Of a stretch of 64,000 nucleotides of DNA, positions 41,067 through 49,279 are shown piece by piece. Made by a program: the position numbers and the translations under genes. The stretch spans positions 1-64,000 of IMG/VR virus record IMGVR_UViG_3300048918_000116, one strand, 5' to 3'. This stretch comes from a virus. Under the pieces are notes generated by a model that saw only the letters and a list, made by a program, of their open reading frames with translations, had not been told where the DNA came from and did not search any database. The stretch's first letter is position 1; every line of letters starts with the position of its first letter.

Positions 41067-41621
41067 ATGTCAAATTTCTGGTTAGTATCAAGAATGAACG
41101 AAGCGTTTGGAAACCCTGAAGGTGATCCAAGCAATATTGACATTGATCGCATCCGCAGTCAGTGCAAGAATATCTTGGACGAGTTTGTCGAGCTTATGGT
41201 TGCGCTCGGTGCAAACAAATCCCGCATTGAAGCAGCGCGTACAAGCTTCCTTGCCCAGTTGGTCTTTGACAGCAAGTTTGAAGACGACATTAGCCATGTA
41301 CGCGATGCGCTTATTGACATCCACGTCTTTGCTTACGGCGCGCATCACCTTATGGGTATCGATGCAGATCGCGACATGGGTTCTGTTATCAGCGGCGTAA
41401 TGTCACGCTTTATCAAAGACGAAGCAGACAAAGAGGCAACTATCGCCAAACATGCAGCAAAAGGCGTCATCGAAGTCTACTTCGAAGGTGAATACCCTGC
41501 AATGATTATGAAGTCTGCTGTCGACCAACCTGACGCACCAAAAGGTAAGTTCCTGAAGTCCGCAAGCTACAAAGAGCCAGTGTTTTACCAACTGCATCCA
41601 ACGCCGATCGTTAGCTGGTGA
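41067..41621 (+). CDS. MazG-like nucleotide pyrophosphohydrolase
   Basis: The 184-residue protein begins NFWLVSRMNEAFGNPEGD and has a helical bundle with ILDEFVELMVALGAN, then DDISHVRDALIDIHVFAYGA and HHLMGIDADRDMGSVISG. The E..E...D..DxxD-type acidic helices are characteristic of the all-alpha NTP pyrophosphatase superfamily. Phage members change nucleotide pools, for example removing unwanted dNTPs, or lower (p)ppGpp. It fits with modified-base DNA synthesis. The C-terminal 50 residues are a separate extension. Confidence 0.75.
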   Translation: MSNFWLVSRMNEAFGNPEGDPSNIDIDRIRSQCKNILDEFVELMVALGANKSRIEAARTSFLAQLVFDSKFEDDISHVRDALIDIHVFAYGAHHLMGIDADRDMGSVISGVMSRFIKDEADKEATIAKHAAKGVIEVYFEGEYPAMIMKSAVDQPDAPKGKFLKSASYKEPVFYQLHPTPIVSW

Positions 41622-41845
41622 TTCAGCGGCGCGTTTGATCCGCTAGTTTGATTTTGTAGTAAGCTGTGCCATGCCCGACATTCCAATTCGGTTAAGACAT
41701 GGTGCAGGTCGTCCGGTGGTGTCTGGTAGCCCGTAAGGGTAGCGGCCCGTGGGCAACTTCTCTGAAGACCCAAAGGTGATCCGTGCATAAGTGAACTCTA
41801 CTCAGTGAGCGATAACCCGGCAAGTCAGTGGAAAGCTGACTTTAA
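41622..41845 (+). ncRNA. Structured non-coding stretch upstream of a tRNA-like gene
   Basis: No coding frame is convincing. The sequence has many local stems: GCGG/CCGC (41628-41643), CCATG/CATGG enclosing CCGA/TCGG (41669-41702), CCCGTAAGGG (41730-41740), GGCCCGTGGGC, CTTC-TCT-GAAG (41757-41767) and AGTCAG/CTGACT (41823-41841). The last is followed by TTTAAC and could end a message. The stretch may be one structured RNA or the leader of the tRNA-like element. I recognise no known RNA family. Confidence 0.45.
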
Positions 41846-41934
41846 CTTCAAGTACGTCTTAAATGGAAAAGCGGTTCTGGTTGACGGGGCGGGATACCGG
41901 AGCGTCAGAGGTTCGAGTCCTCTCTTGAAGGCCA
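41846..41934 (+). tRNA. tRNA-like gene 1 with an abnormal anticodon region
   Basis: Acceptor CTTCAAG/CTTGAAG, T arm AGAGG-TTCGAGT-CCTCT, discriminator G and an encoded CCA (41932-41934) are canonical. The D arm is weak (CGT/GCG). A stem TCTGG/CCGGA can form where the anticodon stem belongs, but its loop is 16 bases instead of 7. An alternative fold puts CGG-GATA-CCG in a long variable arm. Neither gives a normal anticodon loop, so the amino acid cannot be assigned and function as a tRNA is uncertain. Confidence 0.6.
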
Positions 41935-42018
41935 ACATTTGGGCATCTGGATAAAGATGGCAGCTGAAACCAGCCCTGCCAGGCACCCTTAGCAGAGGGC
42001 CGGGTGTCCAAATGTTGG
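41932..42018 (+). ncRNA. Long stem-loop starting at the CCA of tRNA-like 1
   Basis: CCAACATTTGGGCATCT pairs with the sequence ending GTCCAAATGTTGG (42002-42018), 17 bp with a few wobbles. Inside, GGCAG/CTGCC and CCCT-TAGCAG-AGGG make a three-way junction. The first three bases are the tRNA CCA end, so the stem would hide it until processing. A closely similar stem follows tRNA-like 4 at 51199. Confidence 0.7.
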
Positions 42019-42042
42019 TAAGACTAACTAACGGAGAAAGAA

Positions 42043-42465
42043 ATGACCACACTAGCTTCGCCAGCGGCTGCTCCCGCAGTCACGCAACAAGACCTCAACG
42101 ATTGGTACGATCTGCAATCAAAGCTCGCTATCATTAAAGATCAAGAGATGGAATTGCGCAAGAAAATATTTAGCGCATACTTCCCATCGCCAACGGAAGG
42201 TGTCAATACTGCACCGCTGTCCGAAGGATGGGTGATCAAAGGTACGCACAAGATTACACGTTCCATTGACGAAGCTATGCTCTTGGCAAAGCAGGACGAG
42301 CTTCTAAAAGAAGGTATTGCTATCAACGACCTTATCCGTCGCAAACCGGAACTTAACCTTAAAGCCTACAAAGCTTTGCCCGACCGCGCGAGCCTCCTGT
42401 TTAGCCAAGTGCTTGACATCAAGCCTGGTTCACCTTCCCTTGAAATTGTTAAACCAAAACGATAA
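42043..42465 (+). CDS. Unknown phage protein in the replication operon
   Basis: The 140-residue protein starts MTTLASPAAAPAVTQQDLND after GGAG. It is helical (WYDLQSKLAIIKDQEMELRK), with a middle segment GWVIKGTHKITRSIDEAMLL and LKAYKALPDRASLLFSQVLD, a pattern found in uncharacterised proteins of replication modules. The start codon lies in a TNACCACACT motif. Its stop overlaps the next start (TAATG). Confidence 0.6.
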   Translation: MTTLASPAAAPAVTQQDLNDWYDLQSKLAIIKDQEMELRKKIFSAYFPSPTEGVNTAPLSEGWVIKGTHKITRSIDEAMLLAKQDELLKEGIAINDLIRRKPELNLKAYKALPDRASLLFSQVLDIKPGSPSLEIVKPKR

Positions 42466-42701
42466 TGCCTCGCAGCCGCTATACACAGGGACGAGCGGAC
42501 GCCAACCGCTTGTTTGACTGGATTAGGGAAGAATACAACTTCCCTACTGACGCCAAAATGGCAAACGCATTGCATCTTGACTTTACTTTAATTAGTAAGT
42601 ATAGAAGTGGAAAAGAGTTATTGAGTTCTTTAGGTCTTCTTGCAGTACACGAGTTCACTGGTTTACATCTCAAAACAATACTTGAAAAGGCACAAGGATA
42701 A
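42465..42701 (+). CDS. Small HTH (Cro/CI-like) protein
   Basis: The 78-residue product has FPTDAKMANALHLDFTLISK followed by YRSGKELLSS, a helix-turn-helix pattern of the lambda repressor type, then a helix VHEFTGLHLKTILEKAQG. It begins on the A of the preceding stop (TAATG). It is likely a small regulator. Confidence 0.68.
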   Translation: MPRSRYTQGRADANRLFDWIREEYNFPTDAKMANALHLDFTLISKYRSGKELLSSLGLLAVHEFTGLHLKTILEKAQG

Positions 42702-42704
42702 ATT

Positions 42705-42884
42705 ATGAGCATGCTACATACTGTTTCAACCATTGGTAGAGCCCTTGATCCAAATAGTAAAGAGCGGTATGGGCGTGTTGGCGAAGTACGTCTTACAGTA
42801 AGAGACGTACAAGCACTTCTTAACGACTGGAAGCGTTTGGATAAAGAAGTCCGTGAACTTAACGAATTAATGAAGGCTAAATAA
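42705..42884 (+). CDS. Small unknown protein
   Basis: ATG at 42705 follows AAGGATAA. The 59-residue product starts MSMLHTVSTIGRALDPNSKE and ends with a charged helix (LLNDWKRLDKEVRELNELMK). The stop overlaps the next ATG. No family is recognised. Confidence 0.6.
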   Translation: MSMLHTVSTIGRALDPNSKERYGRVGEVRLTVRDVQALLNDWKRLDKEVRELNELMKAK

Positions 42885-43207
42885 TGTCGAATGAATTACT
42901 TGCAGTTAGCACTGCATTTGATGATATAGATGCGCAGATTAAGTTTGCTGCCGAGGTGACGGAAATTGTAGAACAGTTGAAGCAAATGCTCATCGCAAAG
43001 AACCGCAAGTATGGTGATGCGGCGCTTAATCCTTCACGCACGTTTGCAACGTCGTCTGCCGCTGAGCTTATTAATGTTCGCATTGACGATAAACTAAGCC
43101 GTATTAAAAACCGTCAAACCGACGACGATGAAGACCCAGAGTGGGACTTAATGGGCTATCTTGTTCTTAAGCGTATTGCTGTCAAGCGCGAAAAGGGTTC
43201 AAAATGA
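42884..43207 (+). CDS. Conserved phage protein (KNxxYGDAALxP family)
   Basis: The 107-residue protein is helical. MLIAKNRKYGDAALNPSRTF, then ELINVRIDDKLSRIKNRQ and DPEWDLMGYLVLKRIAVKR, form a pattern common in phage and prophage proteins of unknown role, often near replication or nucleotide genes. Acidic residues in DDKLSRI and the D-L-x-G-Y motif recall a MazG-like bundle, though this is only an impression. Confidence 0.68.
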   Translation: MSNELLAVSTAFDDIDAQIKFAAEVTEIVEQLKQMLIAKNRKYGDAALNPSRTFATSSAAELINVRIDDKLSRIKNRQTDDDEDPEWDLMGYLVLKRIAVKREKGSK

Positions 43208-44151
43208 CAATTAAAGCGATGCGGGCAGCAAACTACGATCCCGCTAAAATTAAGTTCCCCGTTTGGGCAGAGCCAAAGATTGACGGTGTACGAGGCTACA
43301 ATCCGGACGGCATATTGCTAGCTCGCACAATGAAGAAGCTTAAGAACAAATATACAACGGAGTTCTTTAGCGGTCCGGACTATATAGGGTTTGACGGTGA
43401 GCTTGCAGCAAACCACGAATGTCATCCAGACTTGTGTCGTCTTACGAGCAGTGCAGTAGGCACAATCGAAGGTAAGCCTTACGTCCTATGGCACATCTTT
43501 GACTACGTTACAGAAGCTACTCGTGGTCTGCCTTATTCGCGGCGCAAGGATATTTTGGAGCGCAAGATTCGCGATCTGCAAGCCAACGGAAAGTGTGGTT
43601 ATCTACGGGTTGTTCCGCACATTGTTTGTAATAATATGGCAGAATTAACGGCAGCCCATGAACACTTCATGGAGCTTGGTTACGAGGGGACTTGTTTCTA
43701 TGGGCCTAATGTCACGCATAAAGAGGGCAAGAGTTCGCCTACGCATAATGGGGTATTGCGTATTAAGGATTTTATCGATGCGGAAGCTGTTGTCCTTGAG
43801 ATTGTCGAAGGTGAGACAAACAACAACGAAGCTCAAGTTAATGAACTCGGGCGAACATTTCGTACCTCACATCAAGAGAACAAAGTCTCCAACGGAATGG
43901 TAGGTAGCATGACGTGCAAGATGTTAGACGACGTTTATGACCTACATGACCATACAAAACTCTTGTTGGCTAAGCATCAAATTATTACCGTTTCGCCTGG
44001 CAAGATGACGGAAAAAGATCGCATTTACTATTTCCAGCATCAGATTGGTTTAATTGGACAAGCGATCAAATTTAAGTTCTTTCCCAAAGGAATTAAAGAC
44101 AAACCTCGCTTCCCTACATTTGAAAGCATACGCTTGCCTGAGGACATGTAG
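43204..44151 (+). CDS. ATP-dependent DNA ligase
   Basis: The 315-residue protein contains ligase motif I EPKIDGVRGY with the nucleotide-binding Lys at about residue 24, motif III IGFDGELAA, motif IV LGYEGTCFYG and motif V VLRIKDF, then a C-terminal OB-like region. The length is typical for small phage ligases (T7 type). It seals nicks during replication and recombination. The start overlaps the preceding stop as ATGA. Confidence 0.92.
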   Translation: MTIKAMRAANYDPAKIKFPVWAEPKIDGVRGYNPDGILLARTMKKLKNKYTTEFFSGPDYIGFDGELAANHECHPDLCRLTSSAVGTIEGKPYVLWHIFDYVTEATRGLPYSRRKDILERKIRDLQANGKCGYLRVVPHIVCNNMAELTAAHEHFMELGYEGTCFYGPNVTHKEGKSSPTHNGVLRIKDFIDAEAVVLEIVEGETNNNEAQVNELGRTFRTSHQENKVSNGMVGSMTCKMLDDVYDLHDHTKLLLAKHQIITVSPGKMTEKDRIYYFQHQIGLIGQAIKFKFFPKGIKDKPRFPTFESIRLPEDM

Positions 44152-44165
44152 ATACAAAATAGTTG

Positions 44166-44196
44166 TTGCACTGTTGCACTAAAAATCGCATAATAT
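44166..44196 (+). promoter_or_regulatory. Probable promoter
   Basis: TTGCAC (44166-44171) and TAATAT (44191-44196) are 19 bases apart, a little long. A second TTGCAC lies at 44174. It precedes the RecA-like ATPase gene; a TNACCACACT motif lies at 44220-44229, between promoter and gene. Confidence 0.5.
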
Positions 44197-44266
44197 TACT
44201 TACCTGCTTCGGCAGAGATTAACCACACTAGCTTGTCGCTCGTGTGCTCTTACTATTGGAGCCGCA

Positions 44267-45106
44267 ATGAGTATTCTTGGAACTGTCAGTAACAGTCCTA
44301 CGCAATCGGGTATCCGCATTGTTCTTAGCGGTGTTGAAAAGGTCGGCAAAACGACACTTTCTTGTAATGCCCCTCGGGTCTTGCTTGTACCGCTTGAAAT
44401 GGGTACAGGAACGATGCAAGTCCACAAAACACCAATGCTGACCAGTTTCGCTCAAGTGATGGCTTTGCTTGACGAAATTATAGCAAGCGCCCAACAAGGT
44501 CAGTTTGCCTTTAAGACAATCGTCTTTGACAGCGCAACAGCACTGGAACGTTTGATTCACCTAAGTATTCTCGAGCTGGATCCAAGCTACGGCAAAGATA
44601 ATAAGAAAGCTGTAACAATGGAATCCGCGCTCGGTGGCTACGGTAAAGCGTACACCTACGCAAACGAGCTCTTCGGTAACTTCCTCGCTAAATGCGACAC
44701 CTTGGCCATCTACGGCCATATCAATATTGTGCTGACATGTCATGTCTTTGCAGCACAAGTCCTTGATCCTACTGCTGGTGAATACAACACTTGGGATCTT
44801 CTGCTACACTCCCCCAAAAATCAAAAGACTTACGGCAAGCGTGAAATGATTACGCAATGGGCCGACGTCATTGGCTTCTTGCATGAAACAGTTTTCATCA
44901 ACGAAGGCAAGAATATGAATATGGGTGTAAGCTCTAACACAGGACGTCAGCTTGCTGTAACCCGTACTCCCGGATACGTCGCTGGAAACCGTTACGGCGT
45001 TGTTGGACCTATCGCCATCCCGATGGTTAATGGATGGAACACGTTTGCGCACGAGCTTTATACTGCTTCGGGCGTTGATATTTTTAATAGGGATGTAGTA
45101 GCATGA
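44267..45106 (+). CDS. RecA-like ATPase (AAA_24 / Sak4 type)
   Basis: The 279-residue protein has Walker A GVEKVGKTTLS at 22-32 and Walker B FKTIVFDSATALERL near 92, followed by INIVLTCHVFAAQVLDP. Phage Sak4-type ATPases assist single-strand annealing and recombination with an SSB partner. That fits with the DUF669 SSB-like gene, Cas4-like nuclease and helicase next to it. GGAG precedes the ATG. Confidence 0.88.
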   Translation: MSILGTVSNSPTQSGIRIVLSGVEKVGKTTLSCNAPRVLLVPLEMGTGTMQVHKTPMLTSFAQVMALLDEIIASAQQGQFAFKTIVFDSATALERLIHLSILELDPSYGKDNKKAVTMESALGGYGKAYTYANELFGNFLAKCDTLAIYGHINIVLTCHVFAAQVLDPTAGEYNTWDLLLHSPKNQKTYGKREMITQWADVIGFLHETVFINEGKNMNMGVSSNTGRQLAVTRTPGYVAGNRYGVVGPIAIPMVNGWNTFAHELYTASGVDIFNRDVVA

Positions 45107-45408
45107 GTACGAACATTGTAAGACATCAACATGCGTTATTTGATGCGATTCGGGAGAACTTTATCGTAAAGAATGAGTTCGAACTTGCTTGCGCACTTAA
45201 CATATCAAGAACGCATGTAGCAAAACTTCGTATGCGGTTGATTCCAGTTACGGATGAAGTTATCCTTTCCGCACACGATGCAACAGGTTGGCCCATTTCT
45301 AAGATCAAGGAATTGGTTGCTGAATCTAAACTTCAATCTGTAACTGTGAGGAAACGTCAAAATGGTAACAAAGAAAACAGTAGCAAAGACTCCGGCACCG
45401 CGTCTTAG
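45103..45408 (+). CDS. HTH protein
   Basis: The 101-residue product overlaps the ATPase gene as ATGA. FELACALNISRTHVAKLRMR is a helix-turn-helix. The C-terminus is a basic, Ser/Asn-rich tail (KRQNGNKENSSKDSG). It probably regulates transcription, or may help load recombination proteins. It overlaps the next gene by 47 bases. Confidence 0.68.
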   Translation: MSTNIVRHQHALFDAIRENFIVKNEFELACALNISRTHVAKLRMRLIPVTDEVILSAHDATGWPISKIKELVAESKLQSVTVRKRQNGNKENSSKDSGTAS

Positions 45409-45556
45409 TGCGGAAGACAAAAAGTGGATGGCGCGTGACGACTTGCGTACCATCCAACAAGCGCAGAGTATCGCAGCTGATCCAAAGCGCATGAAAGCAG
45501 CGCAGCAAGAAGCACAAGCGCAGGTCAAGGCGCTTCAAAGTATTGCAAAGAAGTAG
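45362..45556 (+). CDS. Small charged conserved phage protein
   Basis: The 64-residue protein (MVTKKTVAKTPAPRLSAEDK) continues WMARDDLRTIQQAQSIAADP and KRMKAAQQEAQAQVKALQSI. It is helical and basic. Similar small proteins are common beside phage recombination genes. The function is unknown. GAGGAA precedes the start. Confidence 0.6.
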   Translation: MVTKKTVAKTPAPRLSAEDKKWMARDDLRTIQQAQSIAADPKRMKAAQQEAQAQVKALQSIAKK

Positions 45557-45568
45557 ATTTAAACCGCG

Positions 45569-45596
45569 TTGCTGTCTGGCGGATAACAGACAGCAA
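45569..45596 (+). other. Hairpin in the leader of the SSB-like gene
   Basis: TTGCTGTCTG pairs perfectly with CAGACAGCAA (10 bp, 8-base loop) between the stop at 45556 and the ATG at 45614. There is no T-run, so it probably affects mRNA processing or translation of the abundant SSB-like protein. Confidence 0.6.
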
Positions 45597-45613
45597 ACAA
45601 CTTAGGATTTAAA

Positions 45614-46429
45614 ATGACAGCATTTTCTTTTAATGCAAAAACAGTTGAACCGGATCAGGGCCGTATTGGTGCATTGCCCGCTGGATGGTATCCTGTGTCT
45701 GCAGACGAAACCGAACTGAAGCCTACAGGTAACGGCGGCGGCGAATACATCAATGTTCGTTTCACCATTCTTGACGGCCCTTACAAGAACAGCAAGTTCT
45801 GGCATCGCTTCAATACAAAGAACCTCAGCGACAAAGCGGTCGAAATTGGCTACAAACAACTCAGCGCGCTGATGCATGCAATTAACGTGCTTGAAATCAA
45901 AGTGCTAGCGCAACTGCAAAACGTCCCACTGTTCGTCAAGGTGAAGTTGGTTCCTGCTGAATACGAACCTGACGGCGTTACTGTCAAGTACGAAGCTAAA
46001 AACGAAATCACTGCATTCCGTTCAATCACCGACGAAGCAGCTCGTGCAGGTTTCCAAGGTGTCGGCGCCAAGCCAGCCGCAGCAAAAGCTCCACCTCCAC
46101 CAACTGCGGCAGTAGCAGCGCCGGCAGCAGGTTGGAAACCTCCTGTAGCGGAACAACCATGGACTCCCCCAAACACGGCAGCGGCAGTCGCAGCAGTAGT
46201 TCAGGCTCCGGTTGCCGCTGCCGTGACGGCTCCGGTTACTTCTACAGTGACCCAGACCTCGGCCCCTGCTGCTGCACCAGTAGTTCAACCAAGTTGGGCA
46301 ACTGCGCCAGCTACGGTTGCCGTGGCCCCGACGACGACGGCTGTCCCATCACAGGAACAGCCTGCTGCCCAGGCTGAAGCTCCGGCTAGCACAGAAGTTC
46401 CACCTTGGATGGTTCCGCCAGCAGAGTAA
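45614..46429 (+). CDS. DUF669 ssDNA-binding-like protein
   Basis: The 271-residue product starts MTAFSFNAKTVEPDQGRIGA. Residues 1-140 match DUF669 (LPAGWYPVSADETELKPTGN, then FHRFNTKNL-type strands and AVEIGYKQLSALMHAI), a family used as phage single-strand DNA-binding protein. A long Ala/Pro/Val linker (145-255) leads to a hydrophobic acidic tip (VPPWMVPPAE), the arrangement seen in SSB proteins, where the tip recruits partners. It probably works with the Sak4-like ATPase. Confidence 0.8.
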   Translation: MTAFSFNAKTVEPDQGRIGALPAGWYPVSADETELKPTGNGGGEYINVRFTILDGPYKNSKFWHRFNTKNLSDKAVEIGYKQLSALMHAINVLEIKVLAQLQNVPLFVKVKLVPAEYEPDGVTVKYEAKNEITAFRSITDEAARAGFQGVGAKPAAAKAPPPPTAAVAAPAAGWKPPVAEQPWTPPNTAAAVAAVVQAPVAAAVTAPVTSTVTQTSAPAAAPVVQPSWATAPATVAVAPTTTAVPSQEQPAAQAEAPASTEVPPWMVPPAE

Positions 46430-46434
46430 TCCGA

Positions 46435-46512
46435 CTACGGTGTGCGAGCGAATGTCAAGAGGCCAGTAGCTCGTAGTTAGTCCGTAGAGGCGCCCTTTTC
46501 GGAGGGCGTTTT
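46435..46512 (+). terminator. Terminator preceded by a structured stem
   Basis: CGCCCT-TTTCGG-AGGGCG (46491-46508) followed by TTTT is a rho-independent terminator after the SSB-like gene. Before it, CTACGG/CCGTAG (46435-46440 and 46482-46487) encloses GAGC/GCTC, making a second hairpin domain. Confidence 0.8.
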
Positions 46513-46603
46513 AAAGTGACGAATGCAACAAAAGCTGAAAGCAATTGCAAATACGCGGATACTCGGGATTAGCGCCGAGCGTCACTTTAAAACTGGAGGA
46601 ATA

Positions 46604-47512
46604 ATGGCTATAATTGTCGCAAAAAAGACTAAAGCAGCAATTGATGCAATGTTGGAAGCGGATCAAGGCGCTCGTTACCGCACGACGTTGAAAAATGTTA
46701 TCCCACACATGGGCGACGCATATCGCGGAGCTGACGATGGGTTTCGGTCACACCTTGGAGCATCACAGATTGGTAAGGTGTGCGATCGTGCGCTATGGTA
46801 CGGTTTTAGATGGGCAGTTAAGCCCAAGTTTATTGGTCGTATGTTACGACTGTTTAACCGTGGACACCTAGAGGAAGCACGTTTCATTGCGCTACTGTTA
46901 TCCATTGATGTAAAGGTATGGCAGCAAGACGCTAACGGGAACCAATTCCGTATTAGCGAATTTGGAGGCCACTTTGGAGGTTCGGGCGATGGTGTGGGCA
47001 TGGGAATTCCGGACATTGAACTTAATAGTCCGTGCGTACTTGAATTCAAAACCCACAACGATAAGTCTTTTAAAAAACTCATTACTGATGGTGTGAAAGC
47101 TGTAAAGCTAGAGCATTGGGTACAGATGCAGTCTTACATGCGAAAGATGGGCATTCCTGTCGCTTTGTATGGAGCGGCTAATAAGAACGATGACGAGTTG
47201 TATTTCGAGATTGTACATCTTGATACTGTTGCGGCAGACATTTACATCCAACGTGCCCACACTATAATCTTCACGCGGACTCCACCAGATAAAATCCATG
47301 ACTCAACAGGTTGGTATGAATGCAAATACTGCGACCAAAACACGGTCTGTCATCTTGGTGCGGAACCAGCGCGTAACTGTCGAACTTGTCACTTTGTCTC
47401 CTTTGAGGCTGACGGTACAGTTGCATGCCGCAATCCCTTTGGACCAAAAGCCAAGCAAACCCTAACAAAAGAAGATCAACTTTCGGCCTGTACTGAATAC
47501 GAGAAATTCTGA
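46604..47512 (+). CDS. Cas4-like PD-(D/E)XK nuclease with Cys cluster
   Basis: ATG at 46604 follows GGAGGAATA, giving 302 residues. The N-terminal part has LGASQIGKVCDRALWYGFRW with the first Cys. The catalytic region includes GDGVGMGIPDIELN and CVLEFKTHNDKSFKKL (D and ExK motif). The C-terminal Cys sites YECKYCDQNTVC and NCRTCHF could hold a 4Fe-4S cluster, as in Cas4 and AddB-type nucleases. It probably resects DNA ends for annealing-based recombination. It overlaps the helicase gene by one base. Confidence 0.85.
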   Translation: MAIIVAKKTKAAIDAMLEADQGARYRTTLKNVIPHMGDAYRGADDGFRSHLGASQIGKVCDRALWYGFRWAVKPKFIGRMLRLFNRGHLEEARFIALLLSIDVKVWQQDANGNQFRISEFGGHFGGSGDGVGMGIPDIELNSPCVLEFKTHNDKSFKKLITDGVKAVKLEHWVQMQSYMRKMGIPVALYGAANKNDDELYFEIVHLDTVAADIYIQRAHTIIFTRTPPDKIHDSTGWYECKYCDQNTVCHLGAEPARNCRTCHFVSFEADGTVACRNPFGPKAKQTLTKEDQLSACTEYEKF

Positions 47513-49206
47513 TGCCGCTAAAGCTACGCGATTATCAAGAAGAGTCAATAAACGCTCTTTTTGAATATTTCAAACGTAAAAAGGGAAATCCCTTGGTTGG
47601 CTTGCCTACGGGCACAGGCAAAGCTCTTGTTATCGCTGAGTTTGTGCGGCAAGCGTTAGCTTGGTATTCCAAACAGAAGATCCTTGTTGTTACGCACGTT
47701 AAAGAACTTGTAGACCAGAACTACGAAGAGTTCTTGGAGCAATGGCCTACAGCGCCAGCTGGCATTTATAGTGCCGGCCTTGGACGTAAAGAATGCCATA
47801 ACAATGTGACGTTCTGCGGCATTGCTTCTATTTCAAGAAATATCCTTGCATTTGGTAAAGTTGATCTTTTTATCATTGACGAAGCACATTTATTGAGCGA
47901 CGATGATGAAACGCAATACATGCGTGTTATAACTGCGCTCAAGACTTATAATCCAATGATGAAGGTAATAGGTCTTACCGCTACTCCGTGGAGACAGGGT
48001 TTAGGTGTCTTAACTAATGGCAAGCTGTTTACCGACTTTGCTATTGACCTTACTGATATGAAGTCGTTTAATCGTTTCATCAAAGAAGGTTATTTAGTCC
48101 CGCTTGTTTCCAAACCTACGCAAACAATCCTTGACGTAAGCGGCGTCAACATGCGTATGGGCGATTACAACTCCAAGCAATTGGACTTGGCTGTAAATAA
48201 AGACAACATAACGTATGCGGCTCTGCAAGAGACGATTACATACGCGCACGACCGTCACAGCTGGCTAGTCTTTGCCACAAGTATTGAGCACGCTGAAAAG
48301 ATTAAGCAGATGCTACAGTACCTTGGCGTATCGTGCCGCGTAGTTCACAGTAAAATGGGAAAGAAGGAAAGAGATGCGAATATCGCAGATTGGAAGGCGC
48401 TTAAATATACGGCCATCGTCAATATGGGCGTACTTACTACCGGCGTTAATCATCCTGCTCTGGATCTTATTGTCATGTTGCGTCCAACTATGTCGACTGT
48501 TCTATGGGTTCAAATGCTTGGTCGTGGGACTCGCCCGTTATTTGCGCCTGGCTATGATATCTCGACGCTTGAGGGACGATTAGCTGCTATTGCTGCCAGC
48601 CCAAAACAGAACTGCCGTGTATTAGACTTTGCAGGTAACATTAAACGATTAGGACCAATCAATGACCCTGTCCTCCCGCGCAAGAAAGGCGAAACTAAAG
48701 GCGAAGCACCAGTTAAAATCTGCGACTCATGTGGAGGTTATAACCACATCTCAGCTCGTCATTGCGGTGGAGAGCCTTATCCAACAAACGAAGGTTGCGG
48801 CCAAGAGTTTGTCTTTCGCGTCCAAATTACAAGAGCAGCAAGCACTGAAGAGATCATTAAAAACGACTCTCCTATTGTGGAGACTTATGCAGTTGATCGA
48901 ATAACATGTGCAGTGCATCGCAAGGTAGGAAAACCAGACAGTATTCTTGTCACCTACTATTGCGGGTTCAACCGCTATCGCGAGTTTATCATGCCTGAGC
49001 ATACAGGCTTTGGACGTCGTAAAGCTTTAGCGTGGTGGCAGAAGCGAACAAATATGGAACTGCCTGGAACTACCGAGGAAACAATAGCGTTGTTCGACAA
49101 GCTGGACGTACCAACGCATATTAAGGTCTGGATAAATAAACCGTATCCAGAGATTCTAACTGAGACATTTACAGGTACATTCAATAAGGACGAAGTTCCA
49201 TTTTAA
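47512..49206 (+). CDS. SF2 DEAH-box helicase
   Basis: The 564-residue protein has the Q-motif region LRDYQEESINALFEYF, Walker A GLPTGTGKALVIA near residue 33, DEAH box LFIIDEAHLL, motif III GLTATPWRQG, and motif VI QMLGRGTRPLF. A Cys-rich insert (ICDSCGGYNHISARHCGGEP) after 400 could bind zinc. The C-terminal 130 residues are a separate domain. It is probably a replication/recombination helicase related to the UvsW-like and RecG-like phage enzymes. Confidence 0.92.
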   Translation: MPLKLRDYQEESINALFEYFKRKKGNPLVGLPTGTGKALVIAEFVRQALAWYSKQKILVVTHVKELVDQNYEEFLEQWPTAPAGIYSAGLGRKECHNNVTFCGIASISRNILAFGKVDLFIIDEAHLLSDDDETQYMRVITALKTYNPMMKVIGLTATPWRQGLGVLTNGKLFTDFAIDLTDMKSFNRFIKEGYLVPLVSKPTQTILDVSGVNMRMGDYNSKQLDLAVNKDNITYAALQETITYAHDRHSWLVFATSIEHAEKIKQMLQYLGVSCRVVHSKMGKKERDANIADWKALKYTAIVNMGVLTTGVNHPALDLIVMLRPTMSTVLWVQMLGRGTRPLFAPGYDISTLEGRLAAIAASPKQNCRVLDFAGNIKRLGPINDPVLPRKKGETKGEAPVKICDSCGGYNHISARHCGGEPYPTNEGCGQEFVFRVQITRAASTEEIIKNDSPIVETYAVDRITCAVHRKVGKPDSILVTYYCGFNRYREFIMPEHTGFGRRKALAWWQKRTNMELPGTTEETIALFDKLDVPTHIKVWINKPYPEILTETFTGTFNKDEVPF

Positions 49207-49244
49207 ATGGATGCACAATTCCCTTTTTAAAGATACGTTTTGCT

Positions 49245-49253
49245 TGGTATAAT
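49245..49253 (+). promoter_or_regulatory. Extended -10 promoter
   Basis: TGGTATAAT (49245-49253) is an extended -10 element with a perfect TATAAT, 27 bases before the next ATG. The -35 region is weak. Confidence 0.6.
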
Positions 49254-49279
49254 TAATTATTGCGTTAGGAAATCCAAGT

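Noticed and set aside
41762-41790. Hammerhead core CTGAAGA upstream of tRNA-like 1
   Set aside because: There is no GAAA after a stem II and no closing stem I around it.
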